Source: Patiria pectinifera (lineage: Eukaryota; Echinodermata; Asteroidea; Valvatida; Asterinidae). From it: a stretch of 64,000 nt of DNA. Below are positions 34,958 to 45,475 of this stretch, piece after piece. Position 1 is the stretch's first letter. Each line of letters begins with the position of its first letter. Location of the stretch: positions 5,022,001 through 5,086,000 of the forward strand of contig CM057141.1 of assembly GCA_029964075.1 (NCBI GenBank). Direction: 5' to 3'. A model generated the notes under the pieces. The model ran no database searches. It was not told the origin of the DNA and saw nothing but the letters and a program-made list of their open reading frames with translations. The position numbers and the translations under genes were made by a program.

Positions 34958-37714
34958 AAAATAGATTGGTAAATATTGTTGATAACCAAAAATTGTCTAT
35001 CTTGTATGATTTGAGGGAGATGTAAATTTAATGCTGGGTTTTCCCTTCACTAACCCTAACCCCCTAGTACTTCCTCAGGACTACCCTGCTTAATCCAACA
35101 GAATCCAACCGGACTTTCCTGCTCAATCCACTGTGCCTCATTTTCAGTTGTCTGCTGAATCCAACGGAGTCCAACAATGCGTTATAATGCGGTTCAGTTG
35201 CCTGCTGAATCCAACATTTTGCGTGAGGAATGTACACCAGGGGTTAACTGCTCAATCCAACAGGCTCCATCGGGTATGTGACATAGTTGGATCCTGTTGG
35301 ATTCAGCAGGGTTAGGGTTTTAACGCGATACTGAGTGCGATACCCGCTGCTATATCAGATGTGAACTGGCCAGTTGACCCCAACAAGTTCGGTGGTCGAG
35401 CGGTAAGATTTAAGTTGCGATTACAGTAAACTCCGGCTAAACCGACATCGTACAACTCGTCAAATCGCTCAAGTCGGCTGTCTGACTAAAGTCCCGATTG
35501 TCCGTAATGCATTTTCATTGCTGGATTCAACTCATGCATTAAGGAGATAATCCAGGGTAAATCGAAGCCAATTAGTGCAATGAATCATGTGTGCAAAAGA
35601 CCATTCATCAGCAAAATGACGACTTACAGCATATGTCGGCATTCACGTAAGCCGTCAGAAATTCTCAGGTCCCGAGAGTGCCGACTTAGCCGGAGTTTAC
35701 TGTATTTTTATTCAAGCTCTTGGACAGCACTGAGCATACAGTTCTGAAGCTTCTTTTATCATGAACGTCAACCCAAAAACTTTAAAGCGAAATTGTATGA
35801 AGGATCAATTGACGGTATGCAATTTTGAATAGTCATTTATTCAACCACATACCCTGCGCTCGATTACTTCCCCCGCGCTCACTCGTGCAGGCACGACTGC
35901 GTTTGATTTAACTCTTGCGCTTACTTGAGCCTGGCCTAAGTATTAACCAACCCGCTGAGCCGGTTACTTGGGTAAGTATCCCAAAATGCAATGCGAAAAC
36001 ATGGCGGCTAAGTAACGCTGTGGCGGTGGGGGATTCAAAAGTGTCTCAGCTTCACTTCACACAAGTGCTACTAAACGATGCGAGGAAAGTTCAGTTAACT
36101 TGAAAAATAGCCAGCATTGCTTGTTCACTTTGGAAGAGCACGTACACTGGCCACCATGGCTCGCTTTCGATGGCTCCAATCCATTTGCAAAGGGATTTAA
36201 TTGCCACATGACCTCTTGACCCGGTCCGTTTGCTATGGATCGATCTTGAATAACCCGAGATCGTTCATGGAAAAAATTCCATACTGGCTTACCACTTTTG
36301 GCTTACCTGCCGCCAAACATCAATTTTCACCTCACCTTGTGATTTCACCCAAGAGGAATCCAGAAAGCTCTGGAAATGCGAAAAAAAATTAGGCAAAAGT
36401 GTTTTAGAGCACATTTTGGATGCACACGTCGTGCAGAACTAAGTTGAAGCAGCCGCGGTCAAAACTGACTGAAGTGTCTGGAAGACAGTGGTACGTTATA
36501 CGCATGACATCGACAACCATGACAACGTATGAGCTGGCCAATGATAGTGCAATACGTCATTATGAATATTTATTTTCTCACGAATGTTTAGTTTATTTCA
36601 ATGGATACTTCAAATACGTCCAAAGATTGATCATTGCAACAGCAATCGTGCACGGCCTAGCGGTTAAAATGGTTGAATCTCGATGAAGTAAGTGACTGAT
36701 TAACAAATAGGAATAAAGGAAAGGAGAGGGTGAGAGTAGAGGAGGGAAAGTGGAGGGAATAACCATAAAGGATGCAAGTTTTGGCGCTTGAAAATTAATT
36801 GAAAAAAGTGGTGATCCAGTACGGAAATTTTGCCTCGTTCGTTTATTGCTACAGATTGTGCATGTTCATCTATACCTAAGATGAAAGTACGGGTAAGCAC
36901 GAGGGAACGGTGATACAATTGCAACCAATTCAACAAAAGTGCCTTACAACGGAAACATAATTTCTTTTTCTGCTACAAGCCAAACGCTCATAAATGTTCA
37001 CAGTAAATAAACAACACAGAAAATGACAAGGGCACATCATTTTTTTTCGTTCTTTTTATTGCTAATAATTGCATAGAAAAACAAATTCAATTAAAAAGGT
37101 GATAAGTTAACTTGAATGCAAATGAGTAAGCCGTCTCAATATTACGGATGCGTTTTCCGCAATTCCGTCTACTTGTGTGAAAATTCCCAAACATTATGAA
37201 TACATCCATTTCTAGTGACTACAAACAGATAATCAAATATCTTGTGGTGTTTTTGTTCAGTTCTTTTTATGAGGCCCAACTTTTTTGAAATCTATTTGAG
37301 CAGGAACAAAGCTTCACTGCCAAGGCTGGACTGAGTGCTTAAAATGAGTAGGAATATGAGTGTTCACACAAATATTTGCAATAGAAAATCCGAGTCCAAG
37401 TCCTTGTTGCTCGAATTCTCAGATTTCTACAGATTATCTAAAGCTTGAATACCTTGACCACTCTGTCTAGTCTCCCAGCTTTAATTCCTTCTATACCTGT
37501 GTAAATTATGTCCCCCAGAAAAGTGCCAGTCCAAATATTTTTGAAATAACAACAAAACCACGAAGTCAATTTTGAAAATTGTGAATTGTGCAGATACTCC
37601 TAAATCCTTGGCCTAAACCCCTATGAGTTTCATTTTATTTCCCTAAATATTGTCGTGATCAATTTACTATGTGCAGTGAGGCGTGCGGGAAATTAAACAA
37701 CACTCATAGGGGTT
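34958..37714. other. Intergenic, repeats only
   Basis: About 35055-35320 contains imperfect palindromic repeats of TGCTGAATCCAAC and its complement, bounded by CACTAACCCTAACC on the left and GGGTTAGGGTTTT on the right. A mariner-type MITE follows at 35422. From 35705 to 37714 I see no gene and no bounded element. Confidence 0.5.
35422..35704. mobile_element. Tc1/mariner-like MITE
   Basis: The ends TACAGTAAACTCCGGCTAAA and TTAGCCGGAGTTTACTGTA are inverted repeats beginning and ending in TA, the Tc1/mariner target site. A second inner inverted block (ACCGACAT / TGCCGAC) extends the arms. It is 283 bp and non-coding. Confidence 0.75.
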
Positions 37715-38247
37715 TTAAAGGTATGGTCCATCATTTGTAATTTGTGCATTTTGTTCGTTTGAAGCAACAAATGTTCTTAAAATCTAACGAACGGTACTGA
37801 ACAATTAACCTGATGAAGTTTCAGCTCAGCTTCAGTTGTATACATTGTATCGAAAAAAAAAAACGTTCTAGGATCTTGATTTCAAATCAAAAGTCGCTGA
37901 ATCATGTTTTGAATTGGGCCTGAATTCAGGGTCCGAGACATGTTCTCACTGAGCCGATTGCAGCTACGCTATATCGTGCACTGATTATAGCAACCGCGCG
38001 CGCGTGTGCGTCGTGTCAACGTTTGTGCGCGTCTCGCTGAATTAAAAAAACGAACTACTAACGGACATTTCCAACGGTGCGTGGAAAGGCCTTCTTTCGT
38101 TGATTTCTTCAAAATGACAGCACGCCATAAAGAAGAATTTCACAGGGAGTTTAGTTCCCTTACTATCTTTCAGCCAAGTATGTTTTTCAACAATAATTAC
38201 GTCAGTCACATTTTTGGATAGCTGCAAAGGATGGACTGTAGCTTTAA
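37715..38247. mobile_element. T2/Kolobok-like MITE, subfamily C
   Basis: TTAA lies at both ends (TTTTAAAGGTATGGTCC left, CTGTAGCTTTAA right). The interior carries AAAATGACAGCACGCCATAA, mirrored by CTGGCATGCTGTCATTTTGA in the oppositely oriented copy 54745-55204. The short open frames on it are not genes. Confidence 0.65.
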
Positions 38248-38644
38248 TAGGCCAACTATTAGGAGTATCTGCACAATTAAACATTTTCAAAATTTACTTC
38301 ATGGTTTTGTTGTTATTTAAAAATATTTAAACGGAGGCTTGGAAATAGATTTGACTAAAACACTGGTAAATTTGTGTGAAATGGATCAGGAAGTGAACAG
38401 CTAGAAAAACAGCAAAAATGCAGTTTTAATTGGCAGCTTATGAGATCAATATTAACAGCTATCAAATTCCTGTGACATGAATTTTGTGTGCATGACGATT
38501 TAGTTTAAGACTTGGCAGATACCCATTCACTACTGTGTGCACGGAGTCATGAAATTGGATCGAATATTTGTGCACTTGCAAAACACAGTCTTAGTCTTGC
38601 CATCATTACTGTGTACGTTGCCATGTTGTTGGGTTAGCACCCAT

Positions 38645-39031
38645 TTAAAGGCATATAATTATTTGCATTTATTCCAAAAGTAACCTTCCGAATTGTTATC
38701 AAATAGCTGATTTACATTAAAGATCCTACCGGTACTAAACACCACGTGAAATTATTCAGTCTGGCTTGCTGTCATTTCGAAGAAAATAAGAAATGTAGGC
38801 GATTTCCAACGATCAGTCAATTGACTGATTTTTGGATAAAGAAGAGTACTCTTGACAAAATCATGTTTCGTGATCAAAAAGTTGGGCACGATTTTTCACT
38901 GTTTTCTTAAAAAGTGTAATATCCACTGAGCTGAAACTTCAACAGGTTGGGCTTTGAACATTCTTCTTTGGATTCTGAGTGGTGTTATTATTGGAAATGA
39001 AAAAAAGAAATGATCCTATATATGCCTTTAA
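38645..39031. mobile_element. T2/Kolobok-like MITE, subfamily C
   Basis: It starts TTTAAAGGCATATAATT and ends TATGCCTTTAA. It shares CTGGCTTGCTGTCATTT, TTTCGTGATCAAAA, GTGTAATATCCACTGAGCTG and GTGGTGTTATTATTGGAAA with the copy ending at 53699. Confidence 0.65.
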
Positions 39032-41174
39032 GTGACTGCATCTTGCAAAATTCAGTTAACTCTCGGATCAAACTGTACACAAAACAAACCAATGTGTTTT
39101 GATATATTTTTAAATTTTGCAAGTAAATGGCAGACAAGTGGGTAAAACAGTCCAACAGCAAAAAATGCAACTCTTGGATCGAATTGCACATGACAATTTT
39201 AATTAGTGATTTGATTTTTTATTTAAGATATCAACAGATTAAAGATATGGCTGTGCAGCCTGTGCTCATGTGATAAAAATGTGCTTTGCTTTGAAAATTG
39301 TTTCCATATACTGGCATTGATAGACAGTAATGCAGCAAATTGATGTTACTTATTCACACGGTGATTAACTGTGTACAGTATTCACATTTCTGACGGGAAT
39401 ATAAATGAGGTTTTATAAAAGAAGAAAACTGTTGACGAAATACTTTTGTTTCTTTCTTCTAAAGTTGCTGCGCCTGCAGTGCAGGAAATCAATTTTTGTT
39501 TTGGAATTGAAATTGAGAATTTTAAATTTTCGTATTAGATTAAAGAGCTTGCCAATTTTTTATCAATTTTTTTTTTCAGTCTGAATGTTTGAAATTTTGA
39601 AGAAGTTTTGAAGGAATTTCGTTTGTTCATGTCTGTGGACAAAGTTGGCGTGTGCTTTTTGTCAGACAATCATTGTCAGTCACTGTAATGGAGGTGTTCT
39701 ACGACGGTGGACTTTGCAGACTTTTTGTCAACTAGTAGTGTTTACAAGTTTTGTTTAGAAACAAGATCTATTTTGTGTGGACAGCTGTCAACTGTCTAAT
39801 TCAGTGATGATTGACAATTAGTTTTTGCCTTACCGTACTTCCTTTTGATTACGGTAGTGTTTGTTGTTGAATGCTTGCATGGCATATTTAACCCTAACCT
39901 TCCCAAATCCTCCAAAATCCTCCTTACATAAATGGAGGATTTCAAAGGCTGTATGGCAAAAAAAATGCGTGGCTGATTATGGAGGATGCATTGTGTTAAG
40001 GTCCTAGGCTGGACCTTGTGGTGTTGTTTTATGCTCTGCCGTGCATAAATTTAGGCCTAGATTATACTTGACCTCATCGGCATTGCTCCAGGATATCATT
40101 GGCACTGCCTCAGAAACCGCTGGAGGATTTTGAAGGATTGAGGCAGTGGGCACCCCTCCGATGAATAAATTCAATAAATCACGGAGGATTTTGGAGGATT
40201 GAGGCTGTATCTAATTTTTTTAATACAAGGAAGCAGTTGTAAGATTTTGGAGGATTGAGGTTGCTTCTTGGCAAAAATGCCTAGGGGGTTGGGTTTTATA
40301 GCAAAACTAGCTGCCCATATTTTAGCCAACCCAAACGGACAAAAAAAATTAACTGGTGTAGACAAAAAATGTCTAGACCGTATTACATTTGGAGATCGTG
40401 TATTCAGATCCATTACGACCCTAATGTAGAAAAAAAAAAGTTCTAAATTCAATTGAAACAATGTAGAGCATAAATAGTAACAAAAACCTACTCTTAAATA
40501 AATTCTTTTCTTTCACATTTTCGGTCAGTCTTTATCTCTATATTTTATACTGCATACTTTACATATGTATATACTGTACATGCAATATGTATAAATGGTC
40601 AGACTATGTATATTACATTTCCAAGTTATAATGTGCATTTTTGGCTCCATTCCAACTTTGTGTTTGTTGTTTTTGTTTTGTTTTGTTTCGTGGGACTGAA
40701 CGATGCTAACAACACAACCAATTTATTTTTGTCACAACTAACAAATGGAGCCACCACACACGGTTATCTGCGCTATTTACAACGCACACGGCTCAACGGC
40801 CAATGTACAGTGTTCATGACAATTTTTTTGAAAAATATTTTCACAAAACTTGACGATCCCTCACATGCAAATAAGTTACCTTACGGGAACTAAGTCTTTT
40901 AACGGAAGACAAATAAATGCAAATGACATGCATGGCAAGAAAAGAATGTTTTAAAAAACATTTCTAATAAGAAAATGCCTATATATTACAGGGGGAATAT
41001 AAACAAAATTTAAAATTATGTTATGGAGTCGTAATTTTTCCAAATTTGGAAACAGTTTACATAAAAAAAAACGGTCATCTCATTGTTATAACAATAAGCT
41101 GAGCCGCACACTTAAAAAGAAATCTTTAATTATCAATTAAATATAAAATCAATTTTCAAATCTTCCCAAGGTAA
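39032..41174. other. Intergenic, AT-rich
   Basis: About 39895-40270 has a cluster of GGAGGATTTTGGAGGATTGAGG pieces in both orientations, a low-copy degenerate repeat. The remainder holds no supported gene. Confidence 0.5.
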
Positions 41175-41562
41175 CGCCCCCCAAAAAGTCTCTAGTTTCT
41201 GGTGTGGAGCCCCAAAAGTGATGTGGCGACGCGTTTAAAAAAAAAAAAATTTGGCCCCCTTTTTTCTTCTTCAAATGCCAGCTGATGTTGCAGATGACGC
41301 TTTGATCCCCTTAAAACTCTCCAAAATATCCTTCAGAATGGAGCTTGAGGTGACCTCAAAGGCCATAAAGCTTATACTCGATCGTAACCCCATCTAAAAA
41401 CACGTGAAAATTGTGCAGCAGCAGGATTCCAGTCAAACCAGTGAGTTTGGCGGTTTTGAGACATCAACTTATATTGAAAAATAAAAAACCTTTTAATTTT
41501 GCTGAAGCGCATGGCTACGGCGACGCGCACGCAGAACAGAAACCAGAGACTTTTTTTTGGCC
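41175..41562 (+). mobile_element. PIF/Harbinger-like MITE, copy 3
   Basis: TAA flanks both ends. The left end (CGCCCCCCAAAAAGTCTCTA) is diverged; the right end AGAGACTTTTTTTTGGCC is well kept. The core AGTCAAACCAGTGAGTTTGG is shared with copy 2. Confidence 0.72.
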
Positions 41563-41851
41563 TAAATATCTGTTTTCTGCCTCGATCTGATGCTAATTTT
41601 TATGCCCAAGAAACACTTTTTAAGCATTCCTCTTTTTGACATTCCGTCAACAAGAGCCCAAAGTTATGGAATTAAACAAAACAAAATTGCTGAACAAATC
41701 CATGTGCTGTAAGCATGAGATGAGAACCAGTCCAACACATGATTTTATAAATTGTATGACATGTTGACTGGGGACCAGCAAAGCGTATATAGTTTGTGTG
41801 TTTCAAATTGCTATGCTCCTTATAGTTCTAAAGTAGAACAGAGAAATTGAC

Positions 41852-41921
41852 TGGAGTAGGGTTTGAACCTGCGACCTCCGGATTGCTGTTCCGGTGCTCT
41901 ACCAACTGAGCTATCCTGCCC
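41852..41921 (-). tRNA. tRNA-like sequence, best cloverleaf in window
   Basis: Minus strand: GGCAGGA (acceptor), TA, GCTCAGTTGGTAGAGC (D arm), CCGGA/TCCGG anticodon stem around a 7-base loop ACAGCAA (anticodon AGC, formally Ala), a 5-base variable loop, and a T arm GCAGGTTCAAACCCTAC with one mismatch. The acceptor 3' strand TCCAGTC pairs at 5-6 of 7 positions. The base before the anticodon is C, not the universal U, and identity elements of tRNA-Ala are absent. I favour a tRNA-derived repeat over a working gene. Confidence 0.45.
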
Positions 41922-42186
41922 TATGTTTGCAGTTCCCTGTTTTGTCAATGTCTTTGTTCAAGGGGCGCTAGTCTGAAGCCATAAACCGGTATATGCCACG
42001 CAGCCAGGGATCACGCCCAAAGTCACGATGTTAGCAATATTAGCGATGCTGCGAACCCGGGAAATGGCAAATGGGGATCGCTCGGAGAGGAAACGGCTTA
42101 TTATTTCAAATTTTCAAATGCACCACAGAGGGAAATTGACTACGTGCATTATAATTATGTTTAAGTTGAACAAAGAAACTGACTGC

Positions 42187-42258
42187 ACGGGGTGGGGTTT
42201 GAACCGCCGACCTCCGGATTGCCGTTCCTGTGCTCTACCAACTGAGCTATTATAGTTG
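42187..42258 (-). tRNA. Degenerate tRNA-like sequence
   Basis: Same family as 41852-41921: GCTCAGTTGGTAGAGCAC, then AATCCGGAGGTCGGCGGTTC and CAAACCCC on minus. The flanking GTTGAACAAAGAAACTGACTG resembles the flank of the first copy (GTAGAACAGAGAAATTGACTG). The acceptor stem does not pair, so it is a decayed repeat copy. Confidence 0.5.
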
Positions 42259-42810
42259 CATTAAAAACGCCCCTGATCTCTAAAGAAATGAAACCAAGGG
42301 GCCAAGTTTAATGGGACTAGCAAGCAGGATCATTATTTGCTTAGCAGACATAGGTCACCAGCCAAAACACCATGCAATGTGTATTTCTTGTGACTGGTCC
42401 CCAGCTAGTTCCTTCTCGGCACATTGATCTGCTAAGCAGTGTTTTTTGTTCAGCAGCTCTGAGATTTTGGAGCCAGTTAAATTTAGTCTCGGGATCCCAA
42501 ATCAACCTATCCAAACCCGATGCATCATCGGTCAAAGATAGCTGTCATTCTCTGGACCTGAGACTGCTCAATGACAAAACAAACAAACAAACAAAAACAA
42601 CTTGGAAGTGTATACAGGACTCAATGTCATGGCGTAGTAAGCAGAAAATATACTTTGGCAAATAGTAGAGTAGCAATCACGAGCACTATTTCTTTCATGA
42701 CTATTTTGCTGGTAATACCCCTGCTTTTGGTTAAACATTTTTCGGAGCGTTGCAAATTTCTGTGCTGAGGTGCTGCATCTCAACTGCACTTCCCTTTATT
42801 GGGTTTAAAT

Positions 42811-43103
42811 AACCTTTTTCAATGCCTCTCTTGTATCATGAGTCCTGCACTTTATTTCACGAAGCGCTGTGATGCGTCACAACTCGAGTTGCGACAACTA
42901 ACACGCCGGACGCATCGTTTAACCTTTTTCAATGCCTCTCTTGTATCATGAGTCCTGCACCCGATTTTACGAAGCGCTGTGACGTGTCACAACTCGAGTT
43001 GCGAGAACTAACACGCTGTGACGCATCGTAGGGATATAACACGTCGCAGCGCTGTGATGCATCATAAGTTACGATGAGTTTCATGAAACAGGGTGCAGTT
43101 CAC
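42811..43103. repeat. 110-bp direct duplication in TIR-like element
   Basis: AACCTTTTTCAATGCCTCTC begins at 42811 and again at 42921, giving two units of 110 bp with several differences. Each carries ACGAAGCGCTGTGA and CACAACTCGAGTTGCGA. The second unit leads into more GCGCTGTGATGCATCA pieces and ends TTTCATGAAACAGGGTGC, which mirrors GCACCCGATTTTACGAA near 42958. I infer a MITE with an internal duplication. Confidence 0.6.
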
Positions 43104-45313
43104 ATTCAGTGGCCGTTTTGGGTATACATTTTGTTCTTTGTTCAATGAGGTGCATGCATCGAGTAGTAGCCATAATCGCAGTTGGTATCGAGTCAATCAC
43201 AAGGCAGAACACAAGCAACAGGGGATGAACAATGACATAGGAATGCCTTTGCAACAGTTCATTCAAATGGTTTGCTTTTGAGGACACAAGCCTGGCAAAG
43301 TGAATAGTGGTGTCTTCATGATGCTGCGGATATGAATTGAAGAATAATACTGAGAAAGAATGTGACAGCAATGCGCAATGACTCAAAGCAATCTTTGGCC
43401 TACTGCCAACTTGGGGTCTGCCCTGAACAAACTGCATCGAGCACAGTCATCAGAATGAACCAAAACTTTGCACAAAACATAAAATCAAAGTTTCATTTTA
43501 ACTGTGGCACATGCAAAATCATGCAAAAAGCCAAAATCAGACTGCACGAGGCCTCATCTCTCAATGCAAATCAAAAACCTTCCTTGTGAAAAAAAACCTA
43601 ATAAACAAATTTTACAAATTGGAAATACTCTGCTACATGTACAAATAAAAAAAGTAGTTGATGGATGATTTTTTTTCCTGCTGACTTCATTCAATCCTGT
43701 TCATGTTTAGGCTTTAAATTCAGCTTGTTTGTAAAGCAAGGCACTTGAATGAATAAATATCGTTTGAAAACTTAAAATTTACAACCTTTTTGACGAAAAG
43801 TCGATTACAAAGAAAAAAATCTTGTGGCAGTTTTATCGACTCACTAAGCAGCAACTGATGCATTACATTATGAATATTAATTGTCACCGGTACCCTCCCT
43901 GCTTTGGTTGTGCAGTGACACATTGGCAGTGATGACAGGTTACCGGCGTGCATTTCAAAAGTGCTGCACTGTAGTGCCAAAATTGTTGAATAGCCAAGAT
44001 TAAGTTAGTAGTTTTAGTTAAAACGCCACAGGTGACAGTGCTGAAAAAGATGTCATTTTCCTCGAAACAAAAATAATAGTTATAATAGTCTCAAAATTTC
44101 TAAAGTTTTGTTGGCTCTCATATTAGAAAATGTTGTGGTTAAAATCCCTGTCCCCACCCGATGCTCTTTGAAAAACATCAAATTTGAATTGTTTATAGAT
44201 GACACAATTACTTCAAAAATAAACACTGACGTGCATACATTTAGAGTACGTGTACATTGCACTTTTTTTTTAAAGTCCTTACAGCGTTTGTTTGCTTTGT
44301 GCTTCAAGCCTCAACTACAACACAGAAACCTGGCCTGACTGAAGTAAACAGTGATTAGCAAATTCAAACGCGAACTGGTCCTCACCAATATATTATATCA
44401 CATGACTTTTCGGTTGGTAACCCAATATTTTGCTAAGTAGGTATTTCCTGCGTTAAGCAAAATTCCACGCTTGACAGCAAAATGGAATCCACGCTGGATT
44501 TCTCAGACTTGATATTTCTATGAAAGCCCAAACTGTCCACAAAAATGTGGAAATCTTTTAAAACCAGTCACTACAACTGCTCAGGAGTTACAGGGGCCCA
44601 ATCTCATGGTCATAAAATGCTGCTTACCACATAAACCTGGTAATCAAAAATGATCAGAACCTGTCACATGAAGTACATACCGAGTAGCCAATTCCTGCTT
44701 ACCGAATTTTCCCTGTGCTTACCACTTTTAGTCTTTCCAAAAAAAGTAGCTTAGATTGTTCATAATTATCGGTAACGAAGCGTGTATTTGCTGTGCTGAA
44801 AATGTTAGTGGTGATTCAAACTGACACATTACTTTTGCTCTACACAAAATGCATAAAGAGGATTAAAAGGTCCATGCCCAAATATCTGTCCCTTCATGAT
44901 AACCAACGACATCGAGAGTTCTTCAACATTGTTTATTTTAAGTTAACCTTCTACACGAATTTTGGCTCTTCGCTTTAATACTGACACAAAACTAACACAT
45001 GTGACCAGATTATAAAATGAGACTTCAAGAAACATTTCTTCTTCTTTTTCCAAGGCAGTTAAAAAAAAGCAAATTCAGTTCTTCGGTTTGATATATCACT
45101 ATTTAAAATTTTGACTTTCTGATGAATCTGGACATTTGGATGTGAAAACGGTGACAATTACTAATTGATATCGCAAGAGGGAGATTTTTTTTTAAAGTCG
45201 TGTAACTAACTTGTAGCTCCAATGACTTAAGACACATCTTGTTGAGTTGCGGGTCACATGATTTTATACATATTTTGACACTGTGCTAAGAGAAATGCCA
45301 ATCGTGGATTTGG
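43104..45313. other. Intergenic downstream of both genes
   Basis: There is no supported gene. A GGGGCCCAATCTCATGG motif near 44591 with following CTTACCAC pieces resembles decayed relatives of the GGGCCC-ended MITEs in the cyclase intron. Confidence 0.45.
44932..44937 (-). terminator. Possible polyadenylation signal for the cyclase gene
   Basis: AATAAA on the minus strand, about 375 bases beyond the cyclase stop codon. It is the first canonical hexamer I noticed downstream of the stop. It rests on sequence context only. Confidence 0.3.
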
Positions 45314-45475
45314 TCACGAGTACGCCGAGCTGAGGTTGGTGGATTGGGAGATGGATCGCGTGACTCGCTTGACGAGGTACGTCTTGAGTTTGCCCTTCCC
45401 CTTGACGGACACGTACCCCCTGCTCTCGCAGAAATAGCCAAACTCCATCAGGACCATGGCTGTGGGCTCGGTCAC
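45314..45475 (-). CDS. Cyclase last coding exon (end of C2)
   Basis: The acceptor is GTGCACAG. It encodes [15 protein letters not shown], then [16 protein letters not shown], whose Lys in KGKGK contacts ATP phosphate in the family. The C-terminus is [13 protein letters not shown] with TGA at 45314-45316. The serine-rich end resembles mammalian AC2 (SLSQS). Confidence 0.95.
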   Translation of the reverse strand: MTEPTAMVLMEFGYFCESRGYVSVKGKGKLKTYLVKRVTRSISQSTNLSSAYS

